Notes: generated by a model not told the origin, from the sequence alone. Shown: positions 1 to 9,428, counted from the stretch's first letter. The stretch: 64,000 nucleotides of DNA from Kibdelosporangium sp. MJ126-NF4 (GCF_000826545.1 NZ_CDME01000016.1:124001-188000); one strand, 5' to 3'. Numbers and translations are program-made.

Positions 1-801
1 GAGCCGCCGAGCTGTCTCGCTGCTGGTGATCAGCACGGCCGCGGCGCCGTCGTTGATCGGCGACGAGTTGCCCGCGGTGACGTGCCACCCGATCTGCGGG
101 AACCGTTCGGCCCAGTAGTCGTTGTGGAAAGCCGGTTTCAGTCCGCCGAGGACGTCCACTGTGGTCGACGGCCGGACCGACTCGTCCATCCGCACCTCGT
201 CGGCACCGACCGTCAGCGGCACGACATCCCAGTCGAAATGACCGTCGTTCCACGCGGCCGCGGCCCGCTGGTGTGACATGGCCGCGAACTCGTCGAGCCG
301 CGCGCGCCCCATCTCCCACTTGGCGGCGATCAACTCGGCGCTGATGCCTTGCGGCACAAACCCTTCGGGGTACCGCGCGGCAACAGTCGGGCCGAGGAAA
401 TCCCGGCCGTCGCGCTGGCTGCCGATCGGCACGTGGCTCATCGACTCGATCCCGGACGCGATCACCACGTCGTACGCCCCGGCGAGCACACCCTGGGCGG
501 CGAAGTGGATCGCCTGCTGACTGCTGCCACACTGCCGGTCGACGGTCACGGCGGGCACGGACTCCGGCAACCCCGCGGCGAGCGCGGCCCACCGGGCGGT
601 GTTGCCGCTCTGCTCACCGATCTGGCCGACCGCTCCGGAGATCACGTCGTCGACCAGCGCGGGGTCGATGCCGGTGCGGTCGATCAACGCACGGATGACG
701 TGGGCGTGCAGGTCGACGGGGTGTATGTCGGCGAGCGCCCCACCGGCTTTGCCCTTGCCGATCGGCGTGCGGACCGCGTCGACGATCACAGCGTCCCTCA
801 T
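1..801 (-). CDS. Acetyl-CoA C-acyltransferase (thiolase), C-terminus cut by window edge
   Basis: The 267 visible codons, read on the minus strand, encode the N-terminal part of a thiolase. It starts MRDAVIVDAVRTPIGK and carries the nucleophilic cysteine in DRQCGSSQQA (about Cys91), followed by IASGIESMSHVPIGS and the substrate-loop region. Thiolases make or cleave acetoacetyl/3-ketoacyl-CoA in fatty-acid or branched-chain degradation. The C-terminal catalytic His and second Cys lie outside the window. The start is ATG at 801 with a GGGAGGTT ribosome binding site just upstream. The gene is divergent from an HxlR regulator across an 82-bp spacer with an inverted repeat, so control by that regulator is likely. 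Direction (biosynthetic or degradative) cannot be told. Confidence 0.93.
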   Translation of the reverse strand, partial: MRDAVIVDAVRTPIGKGKAGGALADIHPVDLHAHVIRALIDRTGIDPALVDDVISGAVGQIGEQSGNTARWAALAAGLPESVPAVTVDRQCGSSQQAIHFAAQGVLAGAYDVVIASGIESMSHVPIGSQRDGRDFLGPTVAARYPEGFVPQGISAELIAAKWEMGRARLDEFAAMSHQRAAAAWNDGHFDWDVVPLTVGADEVRMDESVRPSTTVDVLGGLKPAFHNDYWAERFPQIGWHVTAGNSSPINDGAAAVLITSSETARRL

Positions 802-823
802 GGCCAACCTCCCTGTTGACTTT

Positions 824-860
824 CTTCAAGCAAGCGTACTTCTTGTAGGCTTGCTTCGAG
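824..860. promoter_or_regulatory. Inverted-repeat operator between thiolase and HxlR gene
   Basis: CTTCAAGCAAGC (824-835) and GCTTGCTTCGAG (849-860) form an imperfect palindrome with a 13-bp centre. A TTGACT hexamer, resembling a -35 box, sits outside each arm: 816-821 on the plus strand and 863-868 on the minus strand. This is the arrangement expected of a shared operator for the two divergent genes. The binding protein is inferred to be the adjacent HxlR product. Confidence 0.6.
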
Positions 861-883
861 CAAGTCAATGTGAGGAGCGTCCC

Positions 884-1348
884 GTGTTGCGTCAGGACTG
901 GTCGGCCCATCCGTGCCCGATCGCGCGATCGCTCGACGTCGTCGGCGATCCCTGGGTGATGCTCGTACTGCGCGAGGCACTGCTCGGCACGACGAGGTTC
1001 GAGCAGTTCCGCACCATCCTGGAGGTCGCGGACAACGTGCTGTCCCGGCGGTTGACCGACATGGTCGACGCGGGGCTGCTGCGCCGCTCCCGGTACCAGG
1101 GCAAGCAGCGCGCGCACGACGAGTACGTGATCACCGAGGCGGGCGCGGACCTGCTTCCGGTCCTCGACGCGTTGGCACGCTGGGGCGAGCAGTACACCGC
1201 GACGCCCGCACGCCACATGGAGATGTCCATCGCGCACAAGGACACCGGTCACACAACGACCAGCCCGGCGGTCTGCAGCACCTGCGGCGAACCGCTGACG
1301 TCAGCCGACCGCGTCTACCAACGCCAGTGGGCGAAGCAGCTAGTCTGA
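884..1348 (+). CDS. HxlR/MarR-like winged-helix transcriptional regulator
   Basis: A 154-residue protein with the HxlR signature. It has an N-terminal CPIARSLDVVGDPWVMLVLRE with the redox-type cysteine near position 10, an HTH in LSRRLTDMVDAGLLRR, then the wing and an EYVITEAGADLLPVL dimer helix. The C-terminal tail has an extra CSTCGEPL (CxxC) pair that could sense redox state or bind metal. The GTG start at 884 is preceded by GAGGAG at a 6-nt spacing. Longer upstream frames run through the operator and are unlikely. It probably represses the divergent thiolase and itself. The inducer is unknown. Confidence 0.88.
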   Translation: MLRQDWSAHPCPIARSLDVVGDPWVMLVLREALLGTTRFEQFRTILEVADNVLSRRLTDMVDAGLLRRSRYQGKQRAHDEYVITEAGADLLPVLDALARWGEQYTATPARHMEMSIAHKDTGHTTTSPAVCSTCGEPLTSADRVYQRQWAKQLV

Positions 1349-1351
1349 GCG

Positions 1352-1388
1352 TGTGCGGGAACCACGCCCGAAGCGCGGTCCCCGCACA
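1352..1388. terminator. Hairpin between convergent HxlR and chitinase genes
   Basis: TGTGCGGG-A-ACC (1352-1363) pairs with GGT-C-CCCGCACA (1377-1388) around a GC-rich loop. It lies between two converging stop codons, so it can serve both directions. It has no clear U-tract. Confidence 0.5.
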
Positions 1389-1399
1389 TGTCAACGAGT

Positions 1400-3352
1400 T
1401 CAGCCGATGCCCTGGTGCACGGCCGTCATCAGTTCGCCGTTGGGTGTGTCACCGTCCATCGACCAGATCATGGCCCCGCCGAGGCCGTTGGCCTTGATCC
1501 ACGCGGACTTCCTGGCGAGCTCGGTCGGGTCGTCGAACGTCCAGAACGTGCTGCCGTTGAACAACCACGCGTGCCCGGACACGGTGTCCCGGTGCAGTTG
1601 GTAACCGCTGCTGAGCAACGGCTTGATGAGCTTGTAGTCCTGAATGCCCTTCTCATAACGGCCAGGAGCGCCATCCGTTGCCGTCTGATGTAGACCGTTG
1701 TTGGCATTGGTGACACCCGTCCAGCCACGGCTGTAGAACGGCACGCCGAGCACCAGCCGGTTGGCAGGGGCGCCACGGCTGACCCACGCGTCCGTTGCGA
1801 TCTCGACGCTGTACGGCTTCGGCCCGGGGTCGTTGGCAGGCAGTCGCAACGCGGACTGGTTGTTGGTCACCGGGTCCCAGGCGCCGTGCAGGTCGTAACC
1901 CTGCAGCGTCGCGAAGTCGAGCGCGGTGAAGATCTGGCTCACCTCGAAACCCGCGACCACCTTGCCCGGGTCGGCGGGCAGGAACGCGGTCAGCTCGTAG
2001 TGCTTGCCGGTCGTGGCCCCGTACGTGTCGAGCTGCCGACGCCACTCCTGGACCAGCAACGTGAAGTTCTGCTTGTCCTCCGGGCGCACGACGTTCCCGG
2101 TGTTGCCCTCGCTGCCGGGCCATTCCCAGTCGAGGTCGATGCCGTCGAAGACACCGGCCGCGGCACCGGCACCGCCCTGTGGCTCGCCGCCGATCTTCGG
2201 CAGGTTGCCCTTGATCCACATGTCCAGGCACGACGAGACGTGCGCCTGGCGCGACGACGCGGTGAGCGCCGCGTCGGAGAAGTACTTCGACCAGGTCCAG
2301 CCGCCGAGCGACAGGTTGACCTTCAGGTGCGGGTGCTTGGCCTTGAGCTGCTTGATCTGGTTGAGGTTGCCTGCCAGCGGCTGGTTGTAGACGTCGCCCT
2401 GGCCGTTGACGGTCAGGTCCGCGGTGAACCGTCGCTGGTAGTCGGCCCATGCGTCGCCCTGGCCGAACTGGTTGGCCTGGAAGCACCGGCCGCCGGAGTC
2501 GAGGTTGCCGAACGCGTAGTTGATGTGCGTCAGCTTCGCGGCGGACCCGGACGTGTCGAGGTTCTTGATGTAGTAGGCGCGGTCGTAGATGCCCCACTGG
2601 GTGAAGTAGCCGACCTTGCGTTGGCCGCCCGGCCCCGGGTCGCCGAACTCCTTCGTGGTGGCCGAGACCTGGGCACTGAGCGCGGACACGTTGCCCGCCT
2701 TGTCCCGCGCCCGGACGCGGAACGTGTACGCCGTGGAGGGCTGCAGCCCGCCGACCGTGACGGAGGTCGACGGCGTGCTGGCGACCGGAGTCGTCGACGC
2801 GCCCTGGAAAACGTCGTAGCCGACCACCCCGATGTTGTCGGCGGAGGCCGTCCAGCTCAGCGGAACCGTGAAGCTGCCCGTGGTCCCGGCGGCGAGGCCG
2901 GTCGGCGCTGTCGGCGCCTCGGTGTCCGGTACCCCGGACGATCCGTCGCACGGCGTGCCGTTGATCGTGCACGTGTCCGGGTCCGGCGCGCCGGAACCAA
3001 CGCCGTTGAAACCGAAGGTCGCCGAGGCGCCCGCGGCGATGGTGCCGTTGTAGGAACGGCTGACGAACGTGTAGGTGTCGCCCGCGCGGGTCATGCCCGC
3101 GTCCCAGGTCGAGCCGATGCTGGTGCCCGACGGCAGGGTGAACTTCACCGTCCAGCTGGTCAGGCCGGTGGTGTCACCGGCTTTGACGACCACCTGTCCG
3201 GAGAATCCGGTGCCCCAGTCGGACACCTTGCTGAACGTGGCTGTGGGATTGGCGGCGGCCTGTGCGATGCCGACGAAGCCGGGTAACGCGAGCGAGACGG
3301 CGGCAAGGACAACGCCGATGCGCCGTCGGCCCGTCGATGGTCTGAGTGACAT
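1400..3352 (-). CDS. Secreted modular chitinase (CBM2 - FnIII - GH18)
   Basis: A 650-residue extracellular chitinase. It has a signal peptide with a twin-Arg-like n-region and AQA cleavage near residue 31. A family 2 carbohydrate-binding module covers about 35-130 (WGTGFSG, FGFNGVGSG) and one fibronectin type III linker about 142-230. A GH18 domain from about 240 has the catalytic DGIDLDWEWP motif (DxxDxDxE) near residue 403. It would cut chitin to chitooligosaccharides outside the cell. The ATG at 3352 was chosen because it directly precedes the signal peptide. Longer frames read through the promoter. Two DasR-type operators lie 50-90 bp upstream, suggesting N-acetylglucosamine-responsive repression together with the PTS genes near 41 kb. 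Confidence 0.95.
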   Translation of the reverse strand: MSLRPSTGRRRIGVVLAAVSLALPGFVGIAQAAANPTATFSKVSDWGTGFSGQVVVKAGDTTGLTSWTVKFTLPSGTSIGSTWDAGMTRAGDTYTFVSRSYNGTIAAGASATFGFNGVGSGAPDPDTCTINGTPCDGSSGVPDTEAPTAPTGLAAGTTGSFTVPLSWTASADNIGVVGYDVFQGASTTPVASTPSTSVTVGGLQPSTAYTFRVRARDKAGNVSALSAQVSATTKEFGDPGPGGQRKVGYFTQWGIYDRAYYIKNLDTSGSAAKLTHINYAFGNLDSGGRCFQANQFGQGDAWADYQRRFTADLTVNGQGDVYNQPLAGNLNQIKQLKAKHPHLKVNLSLGGWTWSKYFSDAALTASSRQAHVSSCLDMWIKGNLPKIGGEPQGGAGAAAGVFDGIDLDWEWPGSEGNTGNVVRPEDKQNFTLLVQEWRRQLDTYGATTGKHYELTAFLPADPGKVVAGFEVSQIFTALDFATLQGYDLHGAWDPVTNNQSALRLPANDPGPKPYSVEIATDAWVSRGAPANRLVLGVPFYSRGWTGVTNANNGLHQTATDGAPGRYEKGIQDYKLIKPLLSSGYQLHRDTVSGHAWLFNGSTFWTFDDPTELARKSAWIKANGLGGAMIWSMDGDTPNGELMTAVHQGIG

Positions 3353-3403
3353 GAGGTCTCTTCCAGTTGGCAGGGGTTGTGGCAGGGAAGACCACCCCTC
3401 ACT

Positions 3404-3419
3404 AATGGTCCAGACCACG
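3404..3419. promoter_or_regulatory. DasR-responsive element (dre) 1 upstream of chitinase
   Basis: TGGTCCAGACCA is one base off the symmetric core TGGTCTAGACCA of the Streptomyces DasR site. It lies 52-67 bp upstream of the chitinase start. A DasR role is inferred from the motif. No dasR gene is in the window. Confidence 0.75.
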
Positions 3420-3428
3420 TGATCAACA

Positions 3429-3444
3429 CAAGGTCTAGACCAAG
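3429..3444. promoter_or_regulatory. DasR-responsive element (dre) 2 upstream of chitinase
   Basis: AAGGTCTAGACCAA contains the perfect inner palindrome GGTCTAGACC. Its centre is 25 bp (about 2.5 helical turns) from that of dre 1, so two GntR dimers could bind together. Confidence 0.75.
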
Positions 3445-3499
3445 AGTTGTCACCGGACTGTTGCCCAACTGGACGAAAAGACGAACACGGCACAGAAAA

Positions 3500-3541
3500 G
3501 CGGTTCGGCCCGAGCGCCCGAACGCGCCCGAGCCGAACCGC
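3500..3541 (-). terminator. Rho-independent terminator of the ggt gene
   Basis: GCGGTTCGGC (3500-3509) and GCCGAACCGC (3532-3541) form a perfect 10-bp stem. Read on the minus strand the stem is followed by TTTTCTG. It sits 21 bp after the gamma-glutamyltranspeptidase stop codon. Confidence 0.75.
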
Positions 3542-3561
3542 CCTTGACAGCTGACCAATCC

Positions 3562-5349
3562 CTACCAGCGCACGGGGAACAGCACAGCGGCCGATCCGCC
3601 ACCGCGGCGGACGGTCTCGGCGGCAGCGACCCACCGCCCGTCCGGCAGGCGTTCGACGCCCGTCGCCGCGCCGATCTCAGCGGGCGCGTTGCTGAAGCCC
3701 TGCCCGCGCTTGATCAGTTCGGCGGTTTCCGGCTGCGCCAGGAACTCCTTCTCCACCTGGGCCGAAGCCGCGTTGCGCTGTGAGGCGCGCGGAGCCGCGA
3801 TCGCGTTCTTGAGCGACATGCCGCGGTCCACCCGGCCGGTGATCACCTGGGCGACGGTGGAGATGATCGACGCGCCACCCGGCGACCCGGCGGCGAAGAA
3901 GGGCTTGCCGTCGCGCAGCACGATGGTGGGCGCCATCGACGAACGCGGGCGCTTGCCCGCGGCGGGCAGGTTGGGGTCCGGCACGCCGGGGAACAGCGGC
4001 GCGAAGTTGAAGTCCGTCAGTTCGTTGTTGAGCAGGAACCCGCGCCCTGGCACGACGATCCCGTTGCCGCCCTCGGACTCGATGGTCAGCGTGTAGGAAA
4101 CGACGTTGCCCCACATGTCCGCGGTGGTCAGGTGCGTGGTGTGCTGGCTGCCGATCTCGGCGGGCGCGCCCTGGCCGACGGTCGCACACGCCTGCGGGTT
4201 GCGCGGGTCACCCGGCGCGACCGGGCTCTTGAGCGCCTTGGCCGGGTTGATCAGGCACGCGCGGGAGTCCGCGAAACGCTGGGAAAGCAGGTCACGGGTG
4301 GGCACGTCGCCGAACGCCGGGTCGCCGACCCAGCGGTTGCGGTCCGCGAACGCCAACCGGGTCGACTCCAGGAAGTAGTGCAGGTAGTCCGTCTGCGACT
4401 GCTTGGCGACGTTGGTGGACTCGAGGATGTTGAGCGCCTCGCCGACGGTGGTGCCGCCGGAGGACGGCGGCGCCATGCTGTAGACGTCCAGCCCTCGGTA
4501 GTTGGTCCTGCTCGGTTCGCGCAGCGGCGCGTCGAAGCGGGCGAGGTCGGCCTCGGTCATCTTGCCCGGCCGCACCTTCATGGTGGACGCCGGATCCTTC
4601 GGCGGCTGCTGGACGGCCTTGACGATCTCCTTGCCGATCTGACCGCGGTACAGCGACCTCAGGTTGGTGTCGGCCAGCTCGCGGTACGTGGTGGCCATGT
4701 CCGGGTTGCGGAACTTCGTGCCCACCACCGGCGGCTGGCCGCCCGGCAGGTAGAGCTCGCGGGTCGACGGGAACGCCGAGAACCTGGCCGCGTTGTTCGC
4801 GATCTGGTTGCGGAACGTCTCGTCGACGACGAACCCGCTGCGAGCCAGCTGCTCCGCGGGCCTCATCACGTCGCCGAGCGACTTGCGTCCCCACAGCTGC
4901 AGCGCACGCTGCCAGGTGCGCGGTGTGCCGGGAACACCGACGCTCAGGCCACTGGTGACCCCTTCGGCGAACGGGATCGCGGCGCCGTTCTCCTGGAAAA
5001 GCGTTTCGTTCGCGGCCATCGGGGTGGTCTCACGGCCGTCGATCGTGTGCACCTTGCCGGTGCGAGCCTCGTAGAAAACGAAGAACCCGCCGCCGCCGAT
5101 GCCATTGGAGAACGGGTCCGTGATGCCCAGCGCGGCGGCGGTGGCCACGGCCGCGTCGACCGCGTTGCCGCCCTTGCGCAGGACGGAGACGCCGATCGCG
5201 GTCGCGTCGGCGTCGATGCTCGCGACCGCGCCGCCGTAGCCGATCGCCTCGGGAACCTTGGGACGGCTGGGACTCGCGCCTGCCTCGGCCCCACCGACGA
5301 GCACGGTGGACGCGGTGAGCAAGGCGAGTAACGCGGCTGACCTTCGCAC
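3562..5349 (-). CDS. ggt: Gamma-glutamyltranspeptidase, exported
   Basis: A 595-residue Ntn-hydrolase that cleaves gamma-glutamyl bonds, for example in glutathione. The N-terminus VRRSAALLALLTASTVLVGGAEA looks like a signal peptide, so it is probably extracytoplasmic. The family hallmark GNAVDAAVATAAALG is near the N-terminus. The autoprocessing/nucleophile Thr is in SQHTTHLTTAD (about residue 403), followed by NNELTDF and the GKRPRSSMAPTIV and GSPGGASI oxyanion loops. The GTG at 5349 is preferred over the in-frame GTG at 5364 because GGGAGGT lies between them at a correct 7-nt distance. It is followed by a strong terminator. Actinobacteria use mycothiol, so the natural substrate may not be glutathione. 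Confidence 0.93.
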   Translation of the reverse strand: MRRSAALLALLTASTVLVGGAEAGASPSRPKVPEAIGYGGAVASIDADATAIGVSVLRKGGNAVDAAVATAAALGITDPFSNGIGGGGFFVFYEARTGKVHTIDGRETTPMAANETLFQENGAAIPFAEGVTSGLSVGVPGTPRTWQRALQLWGRKSLGDVMRPAEQLARSGFVVDETFRNQIANNAARFSAFPSTRELYLPGGQPPVVGTKFRNPDMATTYRELADTNLRSLYRGQIGKEIVKAVQQPPKDPASTMKVRPGKMTEADLARFDAPLREPSRTNYRGLDVYSMAPPSSGGTTVGEALNILESTNVAKQSQTDYLHYFLESTRLAFADRNRWVGDPAFGDVPTRDLLSQRFADSRACLINPAKALKSPVAPGDPRNPQACATVGQGAPAEIGSQHTTHLTTADMWGNVVSYTLTIESEGGNGIVVPGRGFLLNNELTDFNFAPLFPGVPDPNLPAAGKRPRSSMAPTIVLRDGKPFFAAGSPGGASIISTVAQVITGRVDRGMSLKNAIAAPRASQRNAASAQVEKEFLAQPETAELIKRGQGFSNAPAEIGAATGVERLPDGRWVAAAETVRRGGGSAAVLFPVRW

Positions 5350-5419
5350 GACGTGACCTCCCACAAACGATTGAGGTGGCCCACTTTGCCTCTCCCGCGT
5401 GGCGATCTCAAGCCGAAGG

Positions 5420-6358
5420 TCAATTGTCCACGCCCATGGACAACAGCGTGACCAGGTCGTAGGCCACGTGCGACGCGGCGATGGACGTGATGTCCGCGTG
5501 GTCGTAGGCAGGCGCCACCTCGACCACGTCGGCGGACACCAGGTTCAGTCCGGCGAGACCACGCAGGATCTCCAGCAGTTCCCTGCTGGTCATGCCGCCT
5601 GCCTCGGGTGTGCCCGTGCCGGGCGCGTGCGCGGGGTCCAGGACGTCGATGTCGATCGACACGTACAGCGGGCGGTCGCCGATGCGCGCCCGCAGCGCCT
5701 CGATCACCTCGTCCACGCCCCGGCGCAGCACGTCGGCCGAGGTGACAATGCCGAACCCGAGCCTGGCGTCCTCGGACAGGTCGGCGCGGCCGTACAGCGG
5801 GCCGCGCGTGCCCACGTGGGACAACGCCGACGTGTCGAGAATGCCTTCCTCGACCGCGCGGCGGAACGGGGTTCCGTGCGTGTACGGCTCGCCGAAGTAC
5901 GTGTCCCACGTGTCCAGATGCGCGTCGAAGTGCAGCAACGCCACCGGTCCGTGTTTGGCCGCGACCGAACGCAGCAACGGCAGGGCGATGGTGTGGTCGC
6001 CGCCGACCGTCACCAGTTTCGCGCCGGTGTCCAGCAACTCGGTCGCCTGCTCGGAGATCTCGGTGATCGCCTTGCCGATGTCGAACGGGTTGCACACGAT
6101 GTCCCCGGCGTCCACGACCTGCGCGCGCTCGAACGGCGACACGTCCAGCCCCGGGTTGTACGGCCGGAGCAGACGGCTGGCCTCACGGACCGCTGCCGGG
6201 GCGAACCGGGCACCTGGCCGGTAGGAGACGCCGGTGTCGAACGGAACGCCGACGACCGCGATGTCGGCCTTGTCCACCTGGTCGAGCCTGGGCAGCCGGG
6301 CGAACGTGGCCGGCCCGGCGTACCTGGGCACCTTCGAGCTGTCGACCGGACCGATCAT
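5420..6358 (-). CDS. speB: Agmatinase / guanidino-acid ureohydrolase
   Basis: A 312-residue ureohydrolase with the binuclear Mn ligands in [13 protein letters not shown] and [16 protein letters not shown]. It hydrolyses a guanidino compound to urea plus an amine or amino acid. Agmatine, guanidinobutyrate or guanidinopropionate are all possible from sequence, so speB is used loosely. Its ATG overlaps the stop of the upstream SSS symporter (ATGA), so the two are translationally coupled and probably handle one imported substrate. A PucR regulator diverges from the pair. Confidence 0.9.
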   Translation of the reverse strand: MIGPVDSSKVPRYAGPATFARLPRLDQVDKADIAVVGVPFDTGVSYRPGARFAPAAVREASRLLRPYNPGLDVSPFERAQVVDAGDIVCNPFDIGKAITEISEQATELLDTGAKLVTVGGDHTIALPLLRSVAAKHGPVALLHFDAHLDTWDTYFGEPYTHGTPFRRAVEEGILDTSALSHVGTRGPLYGRADLSEDARLGFGIVTSADVLRRGVDEVIEALRARIGDRPLYVSIDIDVLDPAHAPGTGTPEAGGMTSRELLEILRGLAGLNLVSADVVEVAPAYDHADITSIAASHVAYDLVTLLSMGVDN

Positions 6359-7788
6359 GCGGGGCTTTCCTCCTTGTGCTCACCGTTGACACGGCTGTTC
6401 CAGTGCTCGAGTACGGCTTTGTCGGTCGGCGGCGTGAGCAGGCTGACCAGGACGTACGACACGAGGCTGACACCGAGGCCGTAGTAGATGACCTCGTTGG
6501 CCTCCAGTCCGGCGGTGAACATCACGACCACCACGGTGACCACGCCGGTGATCATCGACGCCAGCGCGCCCTGCCGGTTGCCGCGTTTCCACACCATCCC
6601 GCCGACGATCGCCACCAGCAGCCCGCCGACCAGCAGGTTGTACGCCACGGTCAGCGCGGCGACCACGCCTTCGATCAGGATCGCCAGCACGACCGCGACG
6701 ACGCCGAGCACCAGTGTGAACATCCGGTTGGCGTGCACGTCGTCCTTGGCCGCCGCCGCCCGCTTGATCAGTCGGGGCCAGATGTCGTTCGCGGCGACCG
6801 TCGACGCCGCGATCAGCGCCCCGCTCGACGTGGACATCAACGCCGCGAGCGCGGCGGCGAGCACCAGGCCGCGGACGCCCATCGGCAGCAGGTTCTCCAC
6901 CGCGGTCGCGAACGCGTCGTCCCGGCTGGGCAGGTCCGGGTACAGCGCCTTGGTCGCCATCCCGATCAACGCTCCCGCGAACGCGTAGATCACGCAGTAC
7001 AGGCCGGACGTGATCCCGCCCCAGGTCGCGACGGCGGGCGTGCGGGCGGTGAACACCCGCTGCCAGATGTCCTGCCCGATCAGCAGGCCGAGGGTGTAGA
7101 TCACCAGGTAGGTGACGATCGTGTCGGTGCCGATCGCGGTGAAGTCGAAGGCGCTCGCGGCCAGCCGCTGCCGCATGCCCTCGAACCCGCCCGCCTTGAT
7201 CAGCGCGAACGGCAGCAGCAGGAAGAGGATGCCGATGGTCTTGACGACGAACTGGACGATGTCGGTCATCGAGATCGACCACATGCCGCCGAGCACCGAG
7301 TACAGCACCACGATCCCGCCCGCGAGCAGGATGCTCGACCAGCGGTCGAAGCCGAACAGGACCTTGAAGATCGTCGAGGACGCGCCCAACGACGTGACCG
7401 TCAGCATCAGCGCGTACGCCCACATCACGACACCGGACACCGACGCCGACGAACCCCCATATCGGATATCCAGCATGTCGGAGACGGTGTAGACCCGTAG
7501 CCGCTGGATCCGCCGCGCGTACGCCGCGGACAGCAGCAGGATGCCGAGGCCGATCGCCAGCACAAGCCAGGCGCCGGAGATCCCGAACTTGTAGCCAAGG
7601 CCGACCCCGCCGACGGTCGACGCGCCGCCGAGCACGATCGCGGACATCGTGCCCGAGTACATCGGGCCGCCCAGCCGCCGCCCGGCGACCAGGTACTCGC
7701 TCTTGGTGGTCGCACGGCGCATGCCCCACCACCCCATCGCGACCATGCCGAGCAGGTAAGCCACAATCACTGCGTTGTCGAGAGCCAT
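6355..7788 (-). CDS. SSS-family sodium:solute symporter
   Basis: A 477-residue inner-membrane transporter of the solute:sodium symporter family with about 13 hydrophobic segments. It includes the family pattern [19 protein letters not shown] and the later [17 protein letters not shown] segment. The ATG at 7788 has AGGAG six bases upstream. An in-frame start at 7824 would add 12 residues without a better ribosome site. Its stop overlaps the ureohydrolase start. Substrate is inferred from that partner: a guanidino compound, polyamine or related nitrogen source. The family alone does not say which. Confidence 0.88.
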   Translation of the reverse strand: MALDNAVIVAYLLGMVAMGWWGMRRATTKSEYLVAGRRLGGPMYSGTMSAIVLGGASTVGGVGLGYKFGISGAWLVLAIGLGILLLSAAYARRIQRLRVYTVSDMLDIRYGGSSASVSGVVMWAYALMLTVTSLGASSTIFKVLFGFDRWSSILLAGGIVVLYSVLGGMWSISMTDIVQFVVKTIGILFLLLPFALIKAGGFEGMRQRLAASAFDFTAIGTDTIVTYLVIYTLGLLIGQDIWQRVFTARTPAVATWGGITSGLYCVIYAFAGALIGMATKALYPDLPSRDDAFATAVENLLPMGVRGLVLAAALAALMSTSSGALIAASTVAANDIWPRLIKRAAAAKDDVHANRMFTLVLGVVAVVLAILIEGVVAALTVAYNLLVGGLLVAIVGGMVWKRGNRQGALASMITGVVTVVVVMFTAGLEANEVIYYGLGVSLVSYVLVSLLTPPTDKAVLEHWNSRVNGEHKEESPA

Positions 7789-7855
7789 GTCGATCTCCTG
7801 CGCGTGGCGTGTCGTTCCGGTCACCGTAGAGACGTGGGTCTGTCTCGTTCAGAGG

Positions 7856-7868
7856 TTGTTCTGCACAA
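7856..7868. promoter_or_regulatory. Possible PucR operator between symporter and regulator genes
   Basis: TTGTTCTGCACAA is a near-palindrome (10 of 13 positions symmetric). It lies in the 125-bp divergent spacer, with a CTGATCAG palindrome just after it. A regulator site is plausible, but the binder is not shown. Confidence 0.35.
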
Positions 7869-7913
7869 TCTGATCAGCCGCCATTGGACGAATCAGCCAT
7901 GGGGAGGTGCACG

Positions 7914-9428
7914 GTGGTGCTCAGGACGATCCCGCTGCGGGCTGTGGTCAGCCGTGCTGACCTCGGCCTCGAGGTGAAGGCGGGCAAGACACGGCTGGAT
8001 CGCCCGATCTGCTGGGCGCACGTCAGCGAGCTCAGGAATCCCATGCCGTACCTGATCGGCCAGGAGCTCCTGCTGACCGCGGGCGTGAACTTCCCCCGAT
8101 CGCCCGCGGAGATCGACGCGTACGTCGAAGGCCTGGTCAACGCGGGTGTGAGCGCGCTGGGCTTCGGTGTCACCCCGGTCCACGACGCGGTTCCCAAGGA
8201 GCTCGTGAAGGCGTGTCGCGACCGTGACCTGCCGCTGCTGGTCGTTCCGGAACGCACCCCGTTCCTCGCCGTCAGCCAGGCCGTGGGGACCGCGCTCGCC
8301 GAGGCGCAGAACGTCGAGTTGCGGGTGATCGCCGACAGCCAGCGCAACCTGACGAGAGCGGCGACGCGCCCTCGGCCGACCGAGACCACGGTGCGTTCCC
8401 TGGCCACGTCCCTCACCGGGTGGGCCATGCTGCTGGATGCCGACGGCTCGGTCGTGACCCGGTCCGGGATGGCGCCCGAGCCGACCGAGGACCTGCTCTC
8501 GCTGGCCACCCGGCTGCGCAGCGGTTCCGGTCCGCGCAGCGCGAGCACCAGTGTCGGCGGCGAGCACATCGTGCTGCACCCGGTCGACCGGTCGTCCGTG
8601 CTCATCGTCGGACGTAGTCGGTCGTTCAGCGTCGGTGACCGCGCGGTGGTGGCCATGGCGCTGGCCATGCTCGGACTGTTGCAACGCGAGACGGACACTT
8701 CTCGTGGTCACGCGTACCGCCTGGCCGCTCGGCTGCTGTTGGCCGCCGGTTCGGCCGCGGAGTCCACTGGCGATCTCCTCGCCGCCTTGTTGGACAACCG
8801 CGCCGGTCAGGACTACCGGGTGCTGGCGGGCGTGGACGTCCGCCGCAGGCACAGCGGGGACGCCGACGGCGACTTCGGCCAACTCGTCCAACTCCTGGGT
8901 ACGCCCCTGGTCGACCTCGCGAACGGGAGCTTCCGCGCGGTCGTGTCCGCCCGCTCGGCTCCGTCGGCGGCCACGTTGGAGACGCTGCACAAACGCGGCT
9001 GGCTCGTCGGGTTGAGTGGCGTTGTCGGCGTCGCCGACCTGCGGCTGGCCGAACGTGAGGCGGTCGCGCTCCGCCGTCGCGCAGCGGCGGCCGGTCATCC
9101 GGTGAGCGCGGACAACGAGTCGGAGAGCGTCTCGTCGCTGATCGACCCGGCCCAGGCGCGCGCGTTCGCCCGACGCACGCTGGCGCCGCTTGCCGAGATC
9201 CGGTCACCCGGTCCGGCGAGTCTCATCGAGACGCTGCGCGTGTGGCTCGCCAACCACGGCAACTGGGACCGGAGCGCGGTCGTACTGGACGTACACCGCA
9301 ACAGCGTCCGGCATCGAATAGGGCAGGTCGAACGCGCGCTGCACGTGGACCTCTCGCAGGCCCAGCACCGGATGGACCTCTGGTACGCGGTCAACTGGCT
9401 GCCGCAGGACTGGCCCGATCCACAGTAG
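7914..9428 (+). CDS. PucR-family transcriptional regulator
   Basis: A 504-residue regulator. It has an N-terminal purine-catabolism/PucR sensory domain (about 10-130, with VSELRNPMPYLIGQELLLT), a middle GGDEF-like CdaR domain and a C-terminal PucR helix-turn-helix (ETLRVWLANHGNWDRSAVVLDVHRNSVRHRI). The family usually activates nitrogen or amino-acid catabolic genes in response to a small ligand. The GTG at 7914 follows GGGGAGG at 6 nt. An upstream TTG at 7884 is weaker. It is divergent from the symporter-ureohydrolase pair, its most likely target. Confidence 0.88.
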   Translation: MVLRTIPLRAVVSRADLGLEVKAGKTRLDRPICWAHVSELRNPMPYLIGQELLLTAGVNFPRSPAEIDAYVEGLVNAGVSALGFGVTPVHDAVPKELVKACRDRDLPLLVVPERTPFLAVSQAVGTALAEAQNVELRVIADSQRNLTRAATRPRPTETTVRSLATSLTGWAMLLDADGSVVTRSGMAPEPTEDLLSLATRLRSGSGPRSASTSVGGEHIVLHPVDRSSVLIVGRSRSFSVGDRAVVAMALAMLGLLQRETDTSRGHAYRLAARLLLAAGSAAESTGDLLAALLDNRAGQDYRVLAGVDVRRRHSGDADGDFGQLVQLLGTPLVDLANGSFRAVVSARSAPSAATLETLHKRGWLVGLSGVVGVADLRLAEREAVALRRRAAAAGHPVSADNESESVSSLIDPAQARAFARRTLAPLAEIRSPGPASLIETLRVWLANHGNWDRSAVVLDVHRNSVRHRIGQVERALHVDLSQAQHRMDLWYAVNWLPQDWPDPQ

